Shown in pieces: positions 11,888 to 23,389 of a stretch of DNA of 64,000 nucleotides. Under the pieces are notes generated by a model. That model did not search any database. It saw only the letters and a list, made by a program, of their open reading frames with translations, and was not told the DNA's origin. This DNA comes from Glossina fuscipes (Eukaryota; Arthropoda; Insecta; Diptera; Glossinidae): the NCBI RefSeq assembly GCF_014805625.2, contig NW_023998414.1, forward strand, positions 22,092,352-22,156,351, in the 5' to 3' direction. The translations under genes and the position numbers were made by a program. Position 1 is the first letter of the stretch. Each line of letters starts with the position of its first letter.

Positions 11888-12245
11888 ACTCTTAAACCAT
11901 GCGAATTCTCTTGCTCCCTCTCTTCTCTTACTGGGGAAACATGCTTTTTTGAAACGCATACTAATTAATTTGTAATTGAAGGGTGCGCTCAATTCCGCTA
12001 TTCATACCCGTCTTAAGTCATCCGAATCCTCTTGCTCACTCTCTTCTCTTTCTGGGGAACCATGCTTATTTGAAACGCATGCTAACTAAGGGGCTCAGCA
12101 AATTGAAAGGTGAGCTCAATTCCGCTATTCATACTCGTCTTAAGTCATTCAAACCCTCTGACTCACTCTCTTCTCTTAATGGGGAAACATGCTTATTTGA
12201 AACGCATGCAAACTAAGGGACTTAGTAAATTGAAAGGTAAACTCA
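11888..12245 (+). repeat. three-copy tandem repeat, unit about 121-127 bp
   Basis: Anchors recur at regular spacing: CTCTTGCTCCCTCTCTTCTC (11908), CTCTTGCTCACTCTCTTCTC (12029) and CTCTGACTCACTCTCTTCTC (12156). Each is followed by GGGGAA(A)C(C)ATGCTT, TTTGAAACGCAT, and then CAATTCCGCTATTCATAC in the first two. The first unit is the most diverged, and the third loses the GCTATTCAT segment at its end. No coding function; the frame at 11983-12216 simply follows the units. Confidence 0.85.
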
Positions 12246-14237
12246 AGTAAAGTGGCATTGGTTGTATGGACAGGCACGTCTGCCCAGGCTAAAAGTAAAT
12301 ATAAGACCTTTTGTTGATCCCGATAGTAGGAATATTGTGAAAACATCTTTTATCGTCTTTCAGAGCATTCAGAGCAAACGGACATATGGATAGAGCTGAC
12401 AATATTTGAGGCTAAATGCAAAAATATTTTATGGGGAACTTTTCAACGATATGAAATTATAATACTATCGAATGGAATGATAAATTTATCATAGTGTTAG
12501 TGTCAAAAAGGTGTAAAGAATAAACGAATCATTTAAGTCAAATATAATACTTTTTAGCTTTTGCACTGTGAACTTTATTCATATTAAAGGAAACTTTATA
12601 ATACGTATGTCTGCCAAGCGTCTGGGACTTTTGCATCTAAAAATATACAAAAAAAAAAAAGAAGAAGAAGAAAAGATAAATAAATAAATAAATAAAAGAC
12701 TTTAATGCTCCCGCAATATTGTTTAATCGAGCATACATGCATGCATAGCATGGTAGGGTATTGTGAAGACTCTTAAAATGTTTAATATTCCCACTGCAGG
12801 CAGTCAGGTGTAACAACTTGCAGGTAGAAAAAAATCCAACTATTTTTTTTAACACTTCTATTAAATACCCACAAGAGTCAAATGAGTTTTCTGAAGAAAA
12901 ACTTATATAAAAAAAAAAAAAAAAGCAGGCAATCAGTCAATGTTTAGAAGAAGTAAAGCAAGTGAATCTCCTTTCATTCATATACGAGTGAGTATGCATG
13001 TGTAATGAAAATTGATATCATGTGAAACGTTCAGAAATATGATTTTTTTTTTTTTTGCTAATGAAATAAAAAAAATGTTTTTTCTTTGATTTTTTTTTTT
13101 TTTTTTTTTTTTTTATATATATATATATATAAATCAACTTAAAAGACTTCATTGATATATTGATATTCATTGGTTTGCTTTGGTTATCAAAGAAATCATA
13201 TAATACACAATAAAATAAATTTATTATTAAAAAATAATTAAAATCTATAATATAATTGAAAGTTTTGATTAGTTATTCTAGGAAGGAAGTTAAGAGACAT
13301 ACTTTTTTACCTTCATTTTCCCTTTAGTAAGTTGGTTTCGTAATGCTTTAATGTAACTGGTCTTTACTTACTTACCAACTTCCTAACTTCCTTACTTCCT
13401 TTTTGCTTCATATCACATACACATACACGTATAGACACCAATACACACACACACACACACACCCATAAATACATACATACATACATACATACACACGCGC
13501 GCAAGCACAATCAATGAAGAACAACTTCCAGCTTTGCTTACATTTATTTTACTTTATTTTCAATTTTCATATTAACATCAATCGGTTCGAGTGAGAATTT
13601 CTTGTTTTCATTTGTAAAACTCATTCCATTCATGCTTTTGATTTTCTTCAAAAGAGAAAACGAAACTCCCTTGTTCTTCTATAACAAGCATATATTTTGA
13701 TGCCTAAAGTACTATTAACTACACTTGACTTTTTCCGTTACTATTGTTGTTGTTGTTTTGGTCATAAAAAAAAAAATTGTTTTTTTTTTTTTTAATGTAT
13801 TCTTGCCGCCAATTGTCTTATATGACCGCTATGCTTTAGCTGCGGTATAATTGTTATGGGCGCTCTACAAAGTTTTTCCTCTCATTTGTTTTTTCCCTTA
13901 TTTTCTTAGGCTCAATTAGACAAACGATGCGATTATTTCACACGATAAATTTCAAGTGATTGCTTTGTGGCTGGCGTCTTTAATAAGTTGCATATTGTAT
14001 GTATATCACCCAATGCTTGTATGGTATATTATAAAGAGCGTTGCATTAAAAAGGTTTTTTTTTAAATAAAAAAAAAAAAAAAAAAAAAAAAAAATTGTTA
14101 TTATAATTTCCTGCCTCCCTTTCATGATGATTAATTCAAGCACAAGTGGAAGTGAAATGCATTTTAAGGAAAATTTTAGATAGAAAATTCATGATTTATC
14201 TTAATATAGTGGGAAACGTATTTCATATATATATGTA

Positions 14238-14271
<34 letters not shown>

Positions 14272-15090
14272 CACAAAATTATTATCATTATTTATTTGTT
14301 TTTTACTCACGTATACTCTATGCAAGGAAAGGAACGAATATCAGTTTCGAATTTTGGGTCATATTGAGGTAACGTAACGCCACCGAGAATTTGCGTTAAC
14401 GGAAAACTGTATAGAATAGTGTTAAGAGAGAAAGCTTTTGTTATATAGGTTTAAGAACTTTAGTAATTTCTCTTATCTTAGATATTAAGTATTGTAAAAT
14501 TCATCAATGATATGGATGCTTCACTTGCCAAATCGCTTAACTCCATTTTTGAAATTTCATTAAATTTTAATATCAAAGCACCTTATTAGTACCTAACTGT
14601 ATATAGTCAAAACAGGTTTCTCTAATAATAAGTATTAACAGCACTAAATGACAAAATCGTTGTGGCCACTGAATAATTTAAATAATTTATTTATAATATT
14701 TTATCATTTTTCTCAACTTCTTGTTTTATGGAGTTAATCGATTTGACAAGTGAAGCATACATATATGTCGAGAGTATTGCTCTACTGGGCGTTGCTTTTT
14801 TACCCACTGCATTTAGCTCACGTTAGTCCTTGTAATTACTGATGGATTGTCTGAACCGCATTTCCATTCTTAAGCTATCGAAACAATTAAAAGCATTATA
14901 CTCGGAGAAAGCTGATCCTTAAATATATGACACCAGTTCGCGTAATACAATTCTTCATTTATATTCGTATTGATATATCAAAAATTGTACTTAGTGTGCA
15001 AACTAAGGGCATTAAATAGAAAAGCTATTAAAACGTTGACGGACATGTTAAATATTAAAAGTTATTGTTTGCCATATAAAGGTTTACTTT
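12246..15090. other. intron 1, AT-rich with simple repeats
   Basis: No gene. Contains a poly-A/GAA run at 12648-12675, poly-A at 12909-12924, a 27-base poly-T around 13090-13114 followed by TA, (CA)n and (CATA)n at 13443-13492, poly-A at 14066-14094 and TA plus poly-T at 14227-14271. Confidence 0.6.
13443..13500. repeat. (CA)n/(CATA)n microsatellite
   Basis: About ten CA units are followed, after CCCATAAAT, by roughly seven ACAT units and CACGCGCG. A purine/pyrimidine-alternating stretch. Confidence 0.9.
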
Positions 15091-15099
15091 TCATGAGTA

Positions 15100-15400
15100 G
15101 CCTTATACGTGATAGGGTCCGAAAAATTGCCAAATTCTTTTTAAATATATGACAACTGTTTTAAAATAAGATCTTATGTTGAACGTGGTCGCAAAAATGA
15201 TTCGATTCATTCCATTTCGAATAGGATTCGTGCCTACGCTATTGCCATTACATCTCATATGTTGAGGACAAAAATATATACACACATACCAGACGGACAG
15301 AGGGAGAGATGGACACACGACCTAGAAAATGATGGCGAACGAATCGCTTTAATGAAGAAGTTGGGTTCTGTTAAGCTTTTCTAGTTGTTACATACATCCT
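15100..15400 (+). repeat. second dispersed repeat type, copy 1
   Basis: Shares with 55060-55310 the order TTTAAATATATGACAAC / ATTTATATAAATCC, AAAATAAGATCTTATGTTGA (AAAATAAGATGTTATATGGA at 55090), GTGGTCGCAAAAATG (GCGGTCAAAAAAGTG), CATATGTTGAGGAC, and an AGACGGACAGAGGGAGAGATGGAC block ending in AGAAAATGATGGCGAACG (AGAAAATGGTGAACCTATC). Partner copies are about 70% alike by eye. No coding content. Confidence 0.55.
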
Positions 15401-16146
15401 GATTACAAACTGATTCTGTACTCTGTATCAAAAGTGGCGTAGGGTAGAAAAATGGATCCGTTTGTGAATGGCATAAAAAAGTATATTAATTTTGCATAGC
15501 AATGACACAGCGACACACGATATTTGAGGTGATTTTAAGTATTTTTTCTTCTATTACACTTTGATTAATAATTCTCAGGGCCGATATATAGATGTCGTCC
15601 GTAACAAAAGGGAACAATCTATATAATTTTCATAAAGTGCCAACAAAATCGCTTGCAACATTTGTTTATATATTTTCAAAGAAGTGGAGAAATTCGAACT
15701 TTGCGTATTGGTTAAAAACATTCCTTTTCGATGAGGAAAAATACCGATGAAAAACTGTTCAACGGCGGCGCGAAAAGCATTGTGCCAACTGCTCTCCATT
15801 TACTGACTTTAAATATAGTCATATCGACAACGCTGAACGTTAGCGACGACCAGAAGAAATAGTTAAGCTAGAAAATATCAAATTATTCTCGCTAACCGAA
15901 AAGTGAATTTTCAAGTGACTATCATGACGTCGTAATGATATCAAAAGTCAGTGCATACACTATTTTGCATAATAGTTTAATGATGAGAAAGCCGCTTTCT
16001 AAACGGGGTAACGCATTTGCTGAAAACAGAACAAATGCACAGCGTCTTAAACGACGACGACTACACGGCCCGAGTTGCAAGAATTTAAGTTCGATTCGCT
16101 GCCTCCTGTATATTTTAAATATTTCCTTGCACCAGTGTTATCTGCT
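15401..16146. other. intron 1, no gene recognised
   Basis: Somewhat GC-richer in places (15760-16100), with an open minus frame at 15575-15799 and a plus frame at 15935-16201. Neither shows a motif that I recognise, so both are left as unassigned, possibly old transposon sequence. Confidence 0.4.
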
Positions 16147-16400
16147 TCTTTTTTTTTTTAATATGACCAATCATTCAGGGGATTGTCCCTTATTCATATA
16201 ACACGTTAACGGTCAAAACGAAGTAAGGAAAAAGAAACAAATTGGGAGGCCGTGGCCGCAGCCGATAAGTCTTACATCCTTATTGACCGGGCATTCACTA
16301 TAGCTACGACTAAAGAGAACTAGAATAGACCACGAGAGATTTGAACGCGCAAACACTAACTCGGTAGTTAAGGTTCTTCTCTATTCGGATAATCGGGCTG
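16147..16400 (-). mobile_element. tRNA-derived SINE, copy 1
   Basis: On the minus strand it reads from a degenerate tRNA-like head with a B-box-like GCGTTCAAATC (complement of 16338-16348), through CTATAGTGAATGCCCGGTCAATAAGG, to a tail CCTGAATGATTGGTCATATT and an A-run (poly-T on the + strand at 16149-16159). The tail matches CCCAAGTGATTGGTAATACT then A-run in the copy at 63475, and the body matches the copies at 43045 and 58708. No target duplication was resolved. Confidence 0.65.
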
Positions 16401-17157
16401 ATTGCAAATATCAAAACCATATTGTAGAGAGAAAAGATTTCCTCCAAATAACGAACTCATTGCAGAAAGTATTTGTAAATTTTAGCTGAGGATCTAATAA
16501 CAAACAGATGTAAATTACTTGCTTTTCCTCGAATACATATTTTTCTAATTGTTGCTTAAATTATTATCAATGAATTTTTGCTTATGGCGATTGATTTTTT
16601 TACTTGTAAATGAGACGTAAAAGTATTTTGGAAAACAAACAAAAAAAAAAAAATGATTTTATTGATTAAAGTTTGTTTGAAGAAAATTAAATCTTTTTGT
16701 TATATATAAAGGTTTGCTTTTCGCGGGAGTAGTCTAAATACTATTATTCAGCGACAATTTTTGACAACTATAAATATTTTCCGTGGTCCGGTCCAAGCTG
16801 TCACACGCAAAACAGAAGGTGAATGTACCAAAGTTCCACATAATTTTACAAAAATTGCAATTTATTTGTGTTAAGCACAACGTACATGGATAAACATGCA
16901 TTATTAGATCATAAGATTGGCCTTACTTAAGTCCATCAGGATGTTACACATATATCCACACAGAGTTAATATGTCTTGTACCACAAATGACGTAAGGTAT
17001 TATATAGAGATTTTGTATATTTTTCACAAAGAAACTTTGTGCATACATCCAATTCTTTTTTTGCACGGTAGAAAATCGTGCCACAAATATACATGCCACA
17101 TACATGCAAATTTGGGAATGTGTTCCATTGCAATTAAAAAAAGAATGTTCTTTTAGG
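16401..17157. other. intron 1, AT-rich
   Basis: Nothing beyond a poly-A run at 16640-16654. The two overlapping open frames near 16917-17219 lie on opposite strands and have no recognisable domain. Confidence 0.5.
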
Positions 17158-17240
17158 ATTCGTGTAAAAGTGTGAAAAAAGACCGTGTAAAAAAAGATCG
17201 TGTAAAAAAGATCGCGCAAAAAGACCGTATAAAAAGTGTT
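17158..17240. repeat. 14-bp minisatellite
   Basis: Five or so imperfect units of GA(C/T)CG(T/C)G(T/C)AAAAAA(A): TCGTGTAAAAGTGTGAAAAAA, GACCGTGTAAAAAAA, GATCGTGTAAAAAA, GATCGCGCAAAAA, GACCGTATAAAAA. Unit length varies through the A-run. Confidence 0.8.
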
Positions 17241-18189
17241 TAGTATATTTGCAAAATGCGTAAATTTTCTCTAACGTGAAGCCATCGTCTTTATCGCTCA
17301 CTATGTGCATGTTTCTATGCAGCGATTGTCTTTTAATTATTCTGCCAGTTAAGTTAGATAACTTGACAAACTCTTACAATTAAGTTTAGGTAACATTCGC
17401 TAGTAAATTACGGGTAACGAATAATTAACCGATATATTTATGATATCCATTATACATTTTAATCAATCTTAATTTTCTAAATGGCGGAATATAAAAGAAA
17501 AATTAAATTTTTTTTATGCTTCGATTCATGTGATGAGGATTCAAGTCTCTTACAAATCCGAATATGATAATTTCATTTGTTATTGACTTCCTTTTGGTTC
17601 TCGGAAGTCCCCTAAGTACATTTTGCTGCCATTATATGAAAGCGTTTGAAAAATCTCATCACACTTAATATACCAACACAGAAATAGATGTAAAAATCAA
17701 CGCAGATAGTTTCCGTTTTCTATTAAATATAATTGCATAACGAATGTAAAACAAATGTTTGCCTATAATAATAGCGAGCAATCACTGTTATTGGACAGCA
17801 TATAAAAAATCAATGCATTGTGAAGTCTGTCTTATGACTCATATGACAGTGAAAGGATGCAATTGTTTCCATAAAAAAAAAAAAAAAAAAAAAAAAACGA
17901 ATAGAAGAAATCTGTTACAGAATATTGATTACTCCGAGTATTTGACGTTCACCACGATGATGACGACGACGACATTGCTATTACATTTAAGAGATGTTAA
18001 AATTTGTGCAAACCAACGGTTTATATATATGTAATCGTAGACCACATCATTGCATTGCTTCCGCAGTTAATTTTCTTGTCTATTATTATTATTATTATTT
18101 ATTTATTTATTTTTTCTTTTTGTTTTTCATTTTTCATTTTTACTTTAGTAGTAAGACTCTACACTAATAGTTAATTGTAATAGAGTGTG

Positions 18190-18332
18190 AAATTAAAAAA
18201 AAAAAAAAAAAAAAAAATTAAAAAAAAATTTTTATAAAAATTTTTTTTTTTTTTTTATTTTTTTTTTTTTTTTTTTTTAAGTTTTAGTAGGAAATTTATT
18301 TCATTTATTTTGTTTTTTTTTTTTTTTTTTTT
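18190..18332. repeat. adjacent poly-A and poly-T tracts
   Basis: About 23 A, then TTAAAAAAAAATTTTTATAAAAA, then T-tracts of 17, 20 and about 20 bases. The A and T arms could pair with each other, and the block would be strongly bent and poorly nucleosomal. Confidence 0.8.
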
Positions 18333-18473
18333 CAATTTGTAGTTTTTGTCAATGTTTGTAAGCCATTACAGAGTAAATGATGACCTGACTTTACTGTGGT
18401 GCTTCAATCAGAAAGAAAAAGATTAATTGGTTTTTTGCTTATTTTCTTCTTTTTCATTTTATATTTATTTAAG

Positions 18474-18509
18474 CTGCTAAAGTCAATGCCTCCTAAAGGC
18501 TACAATGAA
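18474..18509 (+). other. candidate micro-exon with its own ATG
   Basis: A pyrimidine-rich stretch ending TTATTTAAG is followed by 36 nt open in phase 0 (LLKSMPPKGYNE) and the strong donor GAA|GTAAGTAAG. Joined to 52966 it would give a short alternative start, MPPKGYNE-VLWHL. The upstream tract has A residues and there is no support beyond splice-site shape, so this is only a candidate. Confidence 0.2.
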
Positions 18510-19584
18510 GTAAGTAAGCTTCTCCTTTTTTTTTTCTTTCTTCCCGCTAATCATTATTTGGCTTCTTCTTCTCTTCTCTTTGTTATTTCCCAAATTTATA
18601 GTACGTGCCATAAATAACTTACACGATCAACTTTTGAAATCAAATTTCATTTTCTGAGTATTGCGAGCATTGTATGTTGCGGTTAGGTTGGATGGAGCGA
18701 ACAACGGAATGTTTTTTAATTTCAAAAATTTGTATAAACACGCTTGTGCGCCTTCGTTTATGATCATGAAAAATATATCACAAATGTATGTATCAGCGAG
18801 TTTACGTATCGTATTATGTTAACGATTTTGAAACCAACGTTGTTTTCGTGTTTTATGTCTTGTTATGTTACCATTTTTATTGTGTATATATATATACGTA
18901 TATGTATATTAATATTGGATTCGTCAAACGTTGGTAACGCATTAAAATCCGCATCAGAAAACCTATCAACTAACTACACTTTAAGTCTGAACACACAGTG
19001 CAACCGATTTAGATATGTGCGCTTATATTTCGCTTTCGTCTCTCAAATCATTACGGTTGCTATGTTACGTTGAAAATTCAACAAAGTCTAGGGATTATGG
19101 TATTTCGGGAAATTATGGCCTCAAAAGGCTCTTTAGATAAGTCTGATCATTTGCTTCTTTGATTACACAAAGTAAGTGAATTTAAGATTCTTGTAGAAGC
19201 AAAAAATGACTTACAAAGTGCTGGGTCTTCAATTTGTCAGGTATAACATTAAGATATAGAGAATTACTTCTTTTTACTCCCTTTGCTGGGGCTAATGCGA
19301 GAAGCAATGAGGAAAATAGTTTGCATTCGCAAGCTATTATATAAAGGATATGTGGAGGTTTGCACTCAGAGATTATAAATTCAATTTCTTCATATGTGCT
19401 ATTCAGTCTCAGAGAGATCCCTTAAATACACTTTAAAGCTTAATATAGTAAGAGTACTAATAAAGTCTGTGTATTTTTTTTTTTTTTCTTGATAAACTCA
19501 AAATTTAAATAAAAACTACTTTTTACAAAGTTTAACAACCGATATATATTTATCATTATTATGTATCATGTTGTATCTTTTATC

Positions 19585-19794
19585 GAGTGGTTTGCGGATG
19601 CCTTCGTTGTTTCGAGGCAAAATAGTTGCCAAGCTCTTTTTGGAGACCTTCAACTTTGTAGAGCCGGTAATCTACTAAAAGTGACTTTCTCGACCTAAAC
19701 AAGTGGTGATCAGAAAGCGACAGGTCTGGAGAACGTGCAGCAATCGGAAGATATTCCCAGCCCAAGTTGAAGATATATTCCTTTGCCGTGTTTT

Positions 19795-19800
<6 letters not shown>
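19585..19800 (-). pseudogene. mariner-family transposase C-terminal remnant
   Basis: Minus-strand translation reads LGWEYLPIAARSPDLSLSDHHLFRSRKSLL...YFASKQ, matching the mariner block usually spelt 'W..LPHPPYSPDLAPSDYHLFRS...L.......FF.SK'. The Asp of SPDL falls at the third catalytic aspartate (D34D signature). Only the last third is recognisable; a long (GA)n tract at 19798-19835 interrupts it on the N-terminal side, beyond which homology is lost. It is an old, inactive copy. Confidence 0.8.

Positions 19801-19835
<35 letters not shown>
19798..19835. repeat. (GA)n microsatellite
   Basis: About 19 GA units in perfect register, located at the broken edge of the mariner remnant. GA/TC tracts can bind GAGA-factor-type proteins in flies, but nothing else here suggests a regulatory role. 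Confidence 0.9.
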
Positions 19836-19837
<2 letters not shown>

Positions 19838-20282
19838 AGAGAAGGATGAGCGTATACGAATTCGCATCGTTTTCCAGAAATCTTACAATTGTTTCGTAGC
19901 TTAGTGAATTTTAACTTCAAGCCAACTGAATCAGTTCCATAGCTTGAACTGCATTTTTTTTCCGTAAGTGTCCCTCCCTTTACACTTTGCTAAATACTGA
20001 ACGACCGCATGTAGACAACAGCAATTAATGTTAAAAAAATCAAATGTCAGATCAAGGTCAATTTATTGGCTTTTAAATTAATTTCGCTGAAACTTTCATT
20101 TATAAGGTTTTCATCGAGAAGAAAACATGACTGTTTGCCATATTTTCAATTGAAATCAGCTGATCAGCCCGGTTACGCTGGAAACCGTTGAAATCATTCT
20201 CAGTGTAAACGCCATATTACGACTACACACGTGAGTGTTCTGCTGCTGATCATTCAAATTTATTGCGTATACGAACTTCTTT

Positions 20283-20283
<1 letters not shown>

Positions 20284-20331
<48 letters not shown>
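20284..20331. repeat. 48-base poly-A tract
   Basis: The longest uninterrupted homopolymer in the window. It may be the A tail of a retroposed element whose body lies to its left (up to about 20160-20283), but no family signature was recognised there. Confidence 0.9.
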
Positions 20332-20334
<3 letters not shown>

Positions 20335-22975
20335 AAATGGCTTCGGTGGTCACAAATTACCATAGAATGAAGAAAGCTTACATAATTCTGGGCGTGAAAT
20401 GTAGGCGTTCCACTATACTACGTACAACATATAAAACATGAAAGAAATAGATAGATCAGAGTTTATCTAGTCTACATCCATCGTTTAACATTCGATAGAT
20501 GAATGTACATATATATGAATGCATAATTATGGCCGTTACATCTATGCATACTTAATGTACAATCAATGTATTAAAGAGCATAAGTATGCATGAAATCGTT
20601 TTTCCAATCAATTCTGCACCGGTTATCATTATATAATTATATGTGTATAGTGTGTGGATGTTGTTATTAGATAGATATTATTAAATTTGATTCGATTTGT
20701 GCTCTTAGCGTTAGCGTAGAAGTTATTTTAATTGAATGTATAATATTGAAAGATAAAATTGAACTTAGTAAAAGCATAGGCGAGTTTTATATCTTGCGGA
20801 GATTAGATCAACGCAAATTGCACGTGAACATATATGTATATAGTTTTAAATTAATTTAAACATCAACAGAAATAACAGAAAAGACACAAACAAGACACCC
20901 AGAAGTATTTATTTATTTACTCTTTTTTTCCTTTTTTTTTTTCTTCTCCTTTTTTTTTTACAAAATGAAGGAAAGCCATTGCTTTGCTTAAAACACTTAT
21001 ACACATGTATATATATATATATATGTATATATATATGTTTATTTATATATATATTTATAAAAGTCAGCATACGTATGGCATGTAGTGGTGGTGCAAAGAT
21101 CAGTTGGGCACACGACAAACTGGTTTTGATTTGTAGTGATCTCTTAATGGTAAATTGCTTTGAGTTTGTGTTTTTGTTATTCTTTTGCTTTTCTACTATG
21201 TCTTTTAAAACACAGTTAAAGACATCAATATTCTGAGTTGTGCGCATTTTTTAAAATTAAACAAAAAAATTCATAAAATATTTATGACACTTTTTGTGAT
21301 ATGAATCGAAACGCAATAACGAAAATAACAAAAACAATACCAAGAACAATAGTAAACAAGAACAAGAGGACGAATCTACTCGGTTTAAGTCGAATTAAGC
21401 GTTACATGCAATGCGCTCTCTACATAAGGCATATGAAATTTCTGGGCATCTCCACCCTACTCCACAGACTCTACTCTAGACTATATGTCGGTATCGTAAT
21501 TCTTACTCCTCGACTCCTATATTCAAGCTAGATTCGGTTTTTCTTCTTTTTTTTTTCCTCTTCTCTGAATATTTGGATTTTTTTCTTTTTTGTTCGAAAT
21601 TTATTAAGAAATTAATGGGGAAGGTAAGTATGGTTTAAAGGTTTTCATTGTCGAACAAATGTTTGCGATTGAGTTTCCTAAAAAGATGCCTTTTTGTTTT
21701 TGTTACATTTGTCATACATTTTTCAAACGCTGGCGGCCTGATATTCGATGAATTGAAACAAAACGGTTTGCAATTTTTCAGCTATTGTAAGGGCATTTGT
21801 CGATTTGTAGACTTGGTAGTTCGCTCTAGCGCTAGATCTGTGCGATCCAAGCAAGAAGAACATTTTAAAGTTTTAGTTTTCTCTCTGCCGCGATTTGCAG
21901 CGACATTGGGCAGCTTCTTCTCACAATAAAGGAAAATCGAATATGTAAAGATTTTCTAGAAACTATTGAGTCTTCATATCAATCATTCAAATTATTACGT
22001 CCCATACGATGCTCAACTCGATTTGAGATCACCCCAGGTATCCTAATAGTAAGTTCATTTTGTTAGGAATATGTTCAATCCTTTGGCTGCACGAGAAATA
22101 TAAATCAATCTTCATCACTGAAGTTCAATCGGTTAATCAAGCTTTCGATCATAGTTAATCTTCTCGTCTCTCGAATCTCGAAAAGCTTTTCTACTTAATT
22201 CCATGAAAAATGCTATGCTATGTTATGAGAAGTGTATAACCAATCAACGCATAGATTAATTTAGAGCATAATTTCGCTTCTAGTCTACGTAAACTGAGTT
22301 CAATTCAATTTGTTACGTAAGGTATAATAAAGTATTTTACCGCTTCGAATATAGTTTCGAAAAAAGGCTGAGTGATTGTAAATGAATTGCAATGAGGTTG
22401 AGCTAAAAAACAAAAACAAAAACAAAAAACTTATACGTGCTTAAGTACATATGTACGTATGTGTTGTTTATATGTACGATGATGAGGTTCTACGCGCAAC
22501 AAGCTGCCAGAGTTCGGTTTTCATTAAATCATTGTTCATTGTCTTCAATTACGACCGCAAGGGAATCGATTAAAACCGAAACACAAACAATTCAATAGGA
22601 GTGGCTTTTATGCTTGAAATTACAATGTGTTAAGAAAGCAATTGCTGCGCTGCTAGAATGGCAAAGTATTTTTAGTGTTTAGCAAGCTTGTAACTTAAGT
22701 TCTTAGTCTTACTAAATATTTGTATTCTAAGCTTTCTCTAGCAACATTATAAATTCTCTGTTTGTGTACTTACTTTTTAAAACTTTACACAATAATAATA
22801 ATAATAATAAAAATAATAATAATAATATCAATGCAATACCAGTAGTCCAAACCATGAAATACAACACGCACAAGCTATTAGAAATGCCAGAAGTAAGAAG
22901 TAAGTAAATAAAAGAGCAATAAAGCGAAGCTTGTAACTAATTCAATGTATCTACCTTTACGTGGCCTAGCTTGTT
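20332..22975. other. intron 1, AT-rich
   Basis: No gene. Contains T-rich and TA tracts at 20920-21055, a strong donor-like AAG|GTAAGTATGG at 21623-21624 without a convincing partner acceptor, and (AAT)n at 22792-22827. Open frames are short and featureless. Confidence 0.5.
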
Positions 22976-23012
22976 CGTTTTTTTTTTTGTTTTGTTTTTC
23001 TTCTTTTTGCAG

Positions 23013-23119
23013 AAGTCATCATCATTGCACTCTGCAACTCGTAACATAGCAAATGATGACGATAATCATGATTTTGTTGCTGATATTGGCATTAATATCG
23101 ATTTAATACCGTTTTGAAA
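23013..23119 (+). other. candidate alternative exon of echinus that truncates the protein after the Cys box
   Basis: An excellent acceptor (about 35 bases nearly all T/C/G ending TTCTTTTTGCAG, AG at 23011-23012) precedes 34 codons open only in phase 0, the phase left by the Cys-box exon: KSSSLHSATR..., an acidic middle, ...NIDLIPF, then TGA at 23115-23117. A donor-like AAA|GTAAGA follows at 23119, so it could be a 107-nt cassette with a stop. Otherwise it could be a terminal exon, since AATAAA signals appear about 85-120 bases later (near 23203 and 23231). Other phases hit stops at once. No domain is recognised and there is no transcript evidence here. Confidence 0.4.
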
Positions 23120-23389
23120 GTAAGATCAAACTTCTATGTTGTTATTGCTATTTTTATTACAATTTGTGTTGTTGTTGTTGTTGTTGTTTTTATTATTTTA
23201 ATCAATAAAAAAAACAAAAAAAAACAATAAATAAATAAATAAATATAGCAACAAGTAAGAAAATTATATTAGGTTGTTAACGAATCGCTTATCCTATTTT
23301 GGTAGAATAGTTTTGTGGAAATTTATATCGTGCATCCGTTACAGTTTATGATGAAAAGCAAAAGTGTTCACTGCTTTTGTTACCTACAC

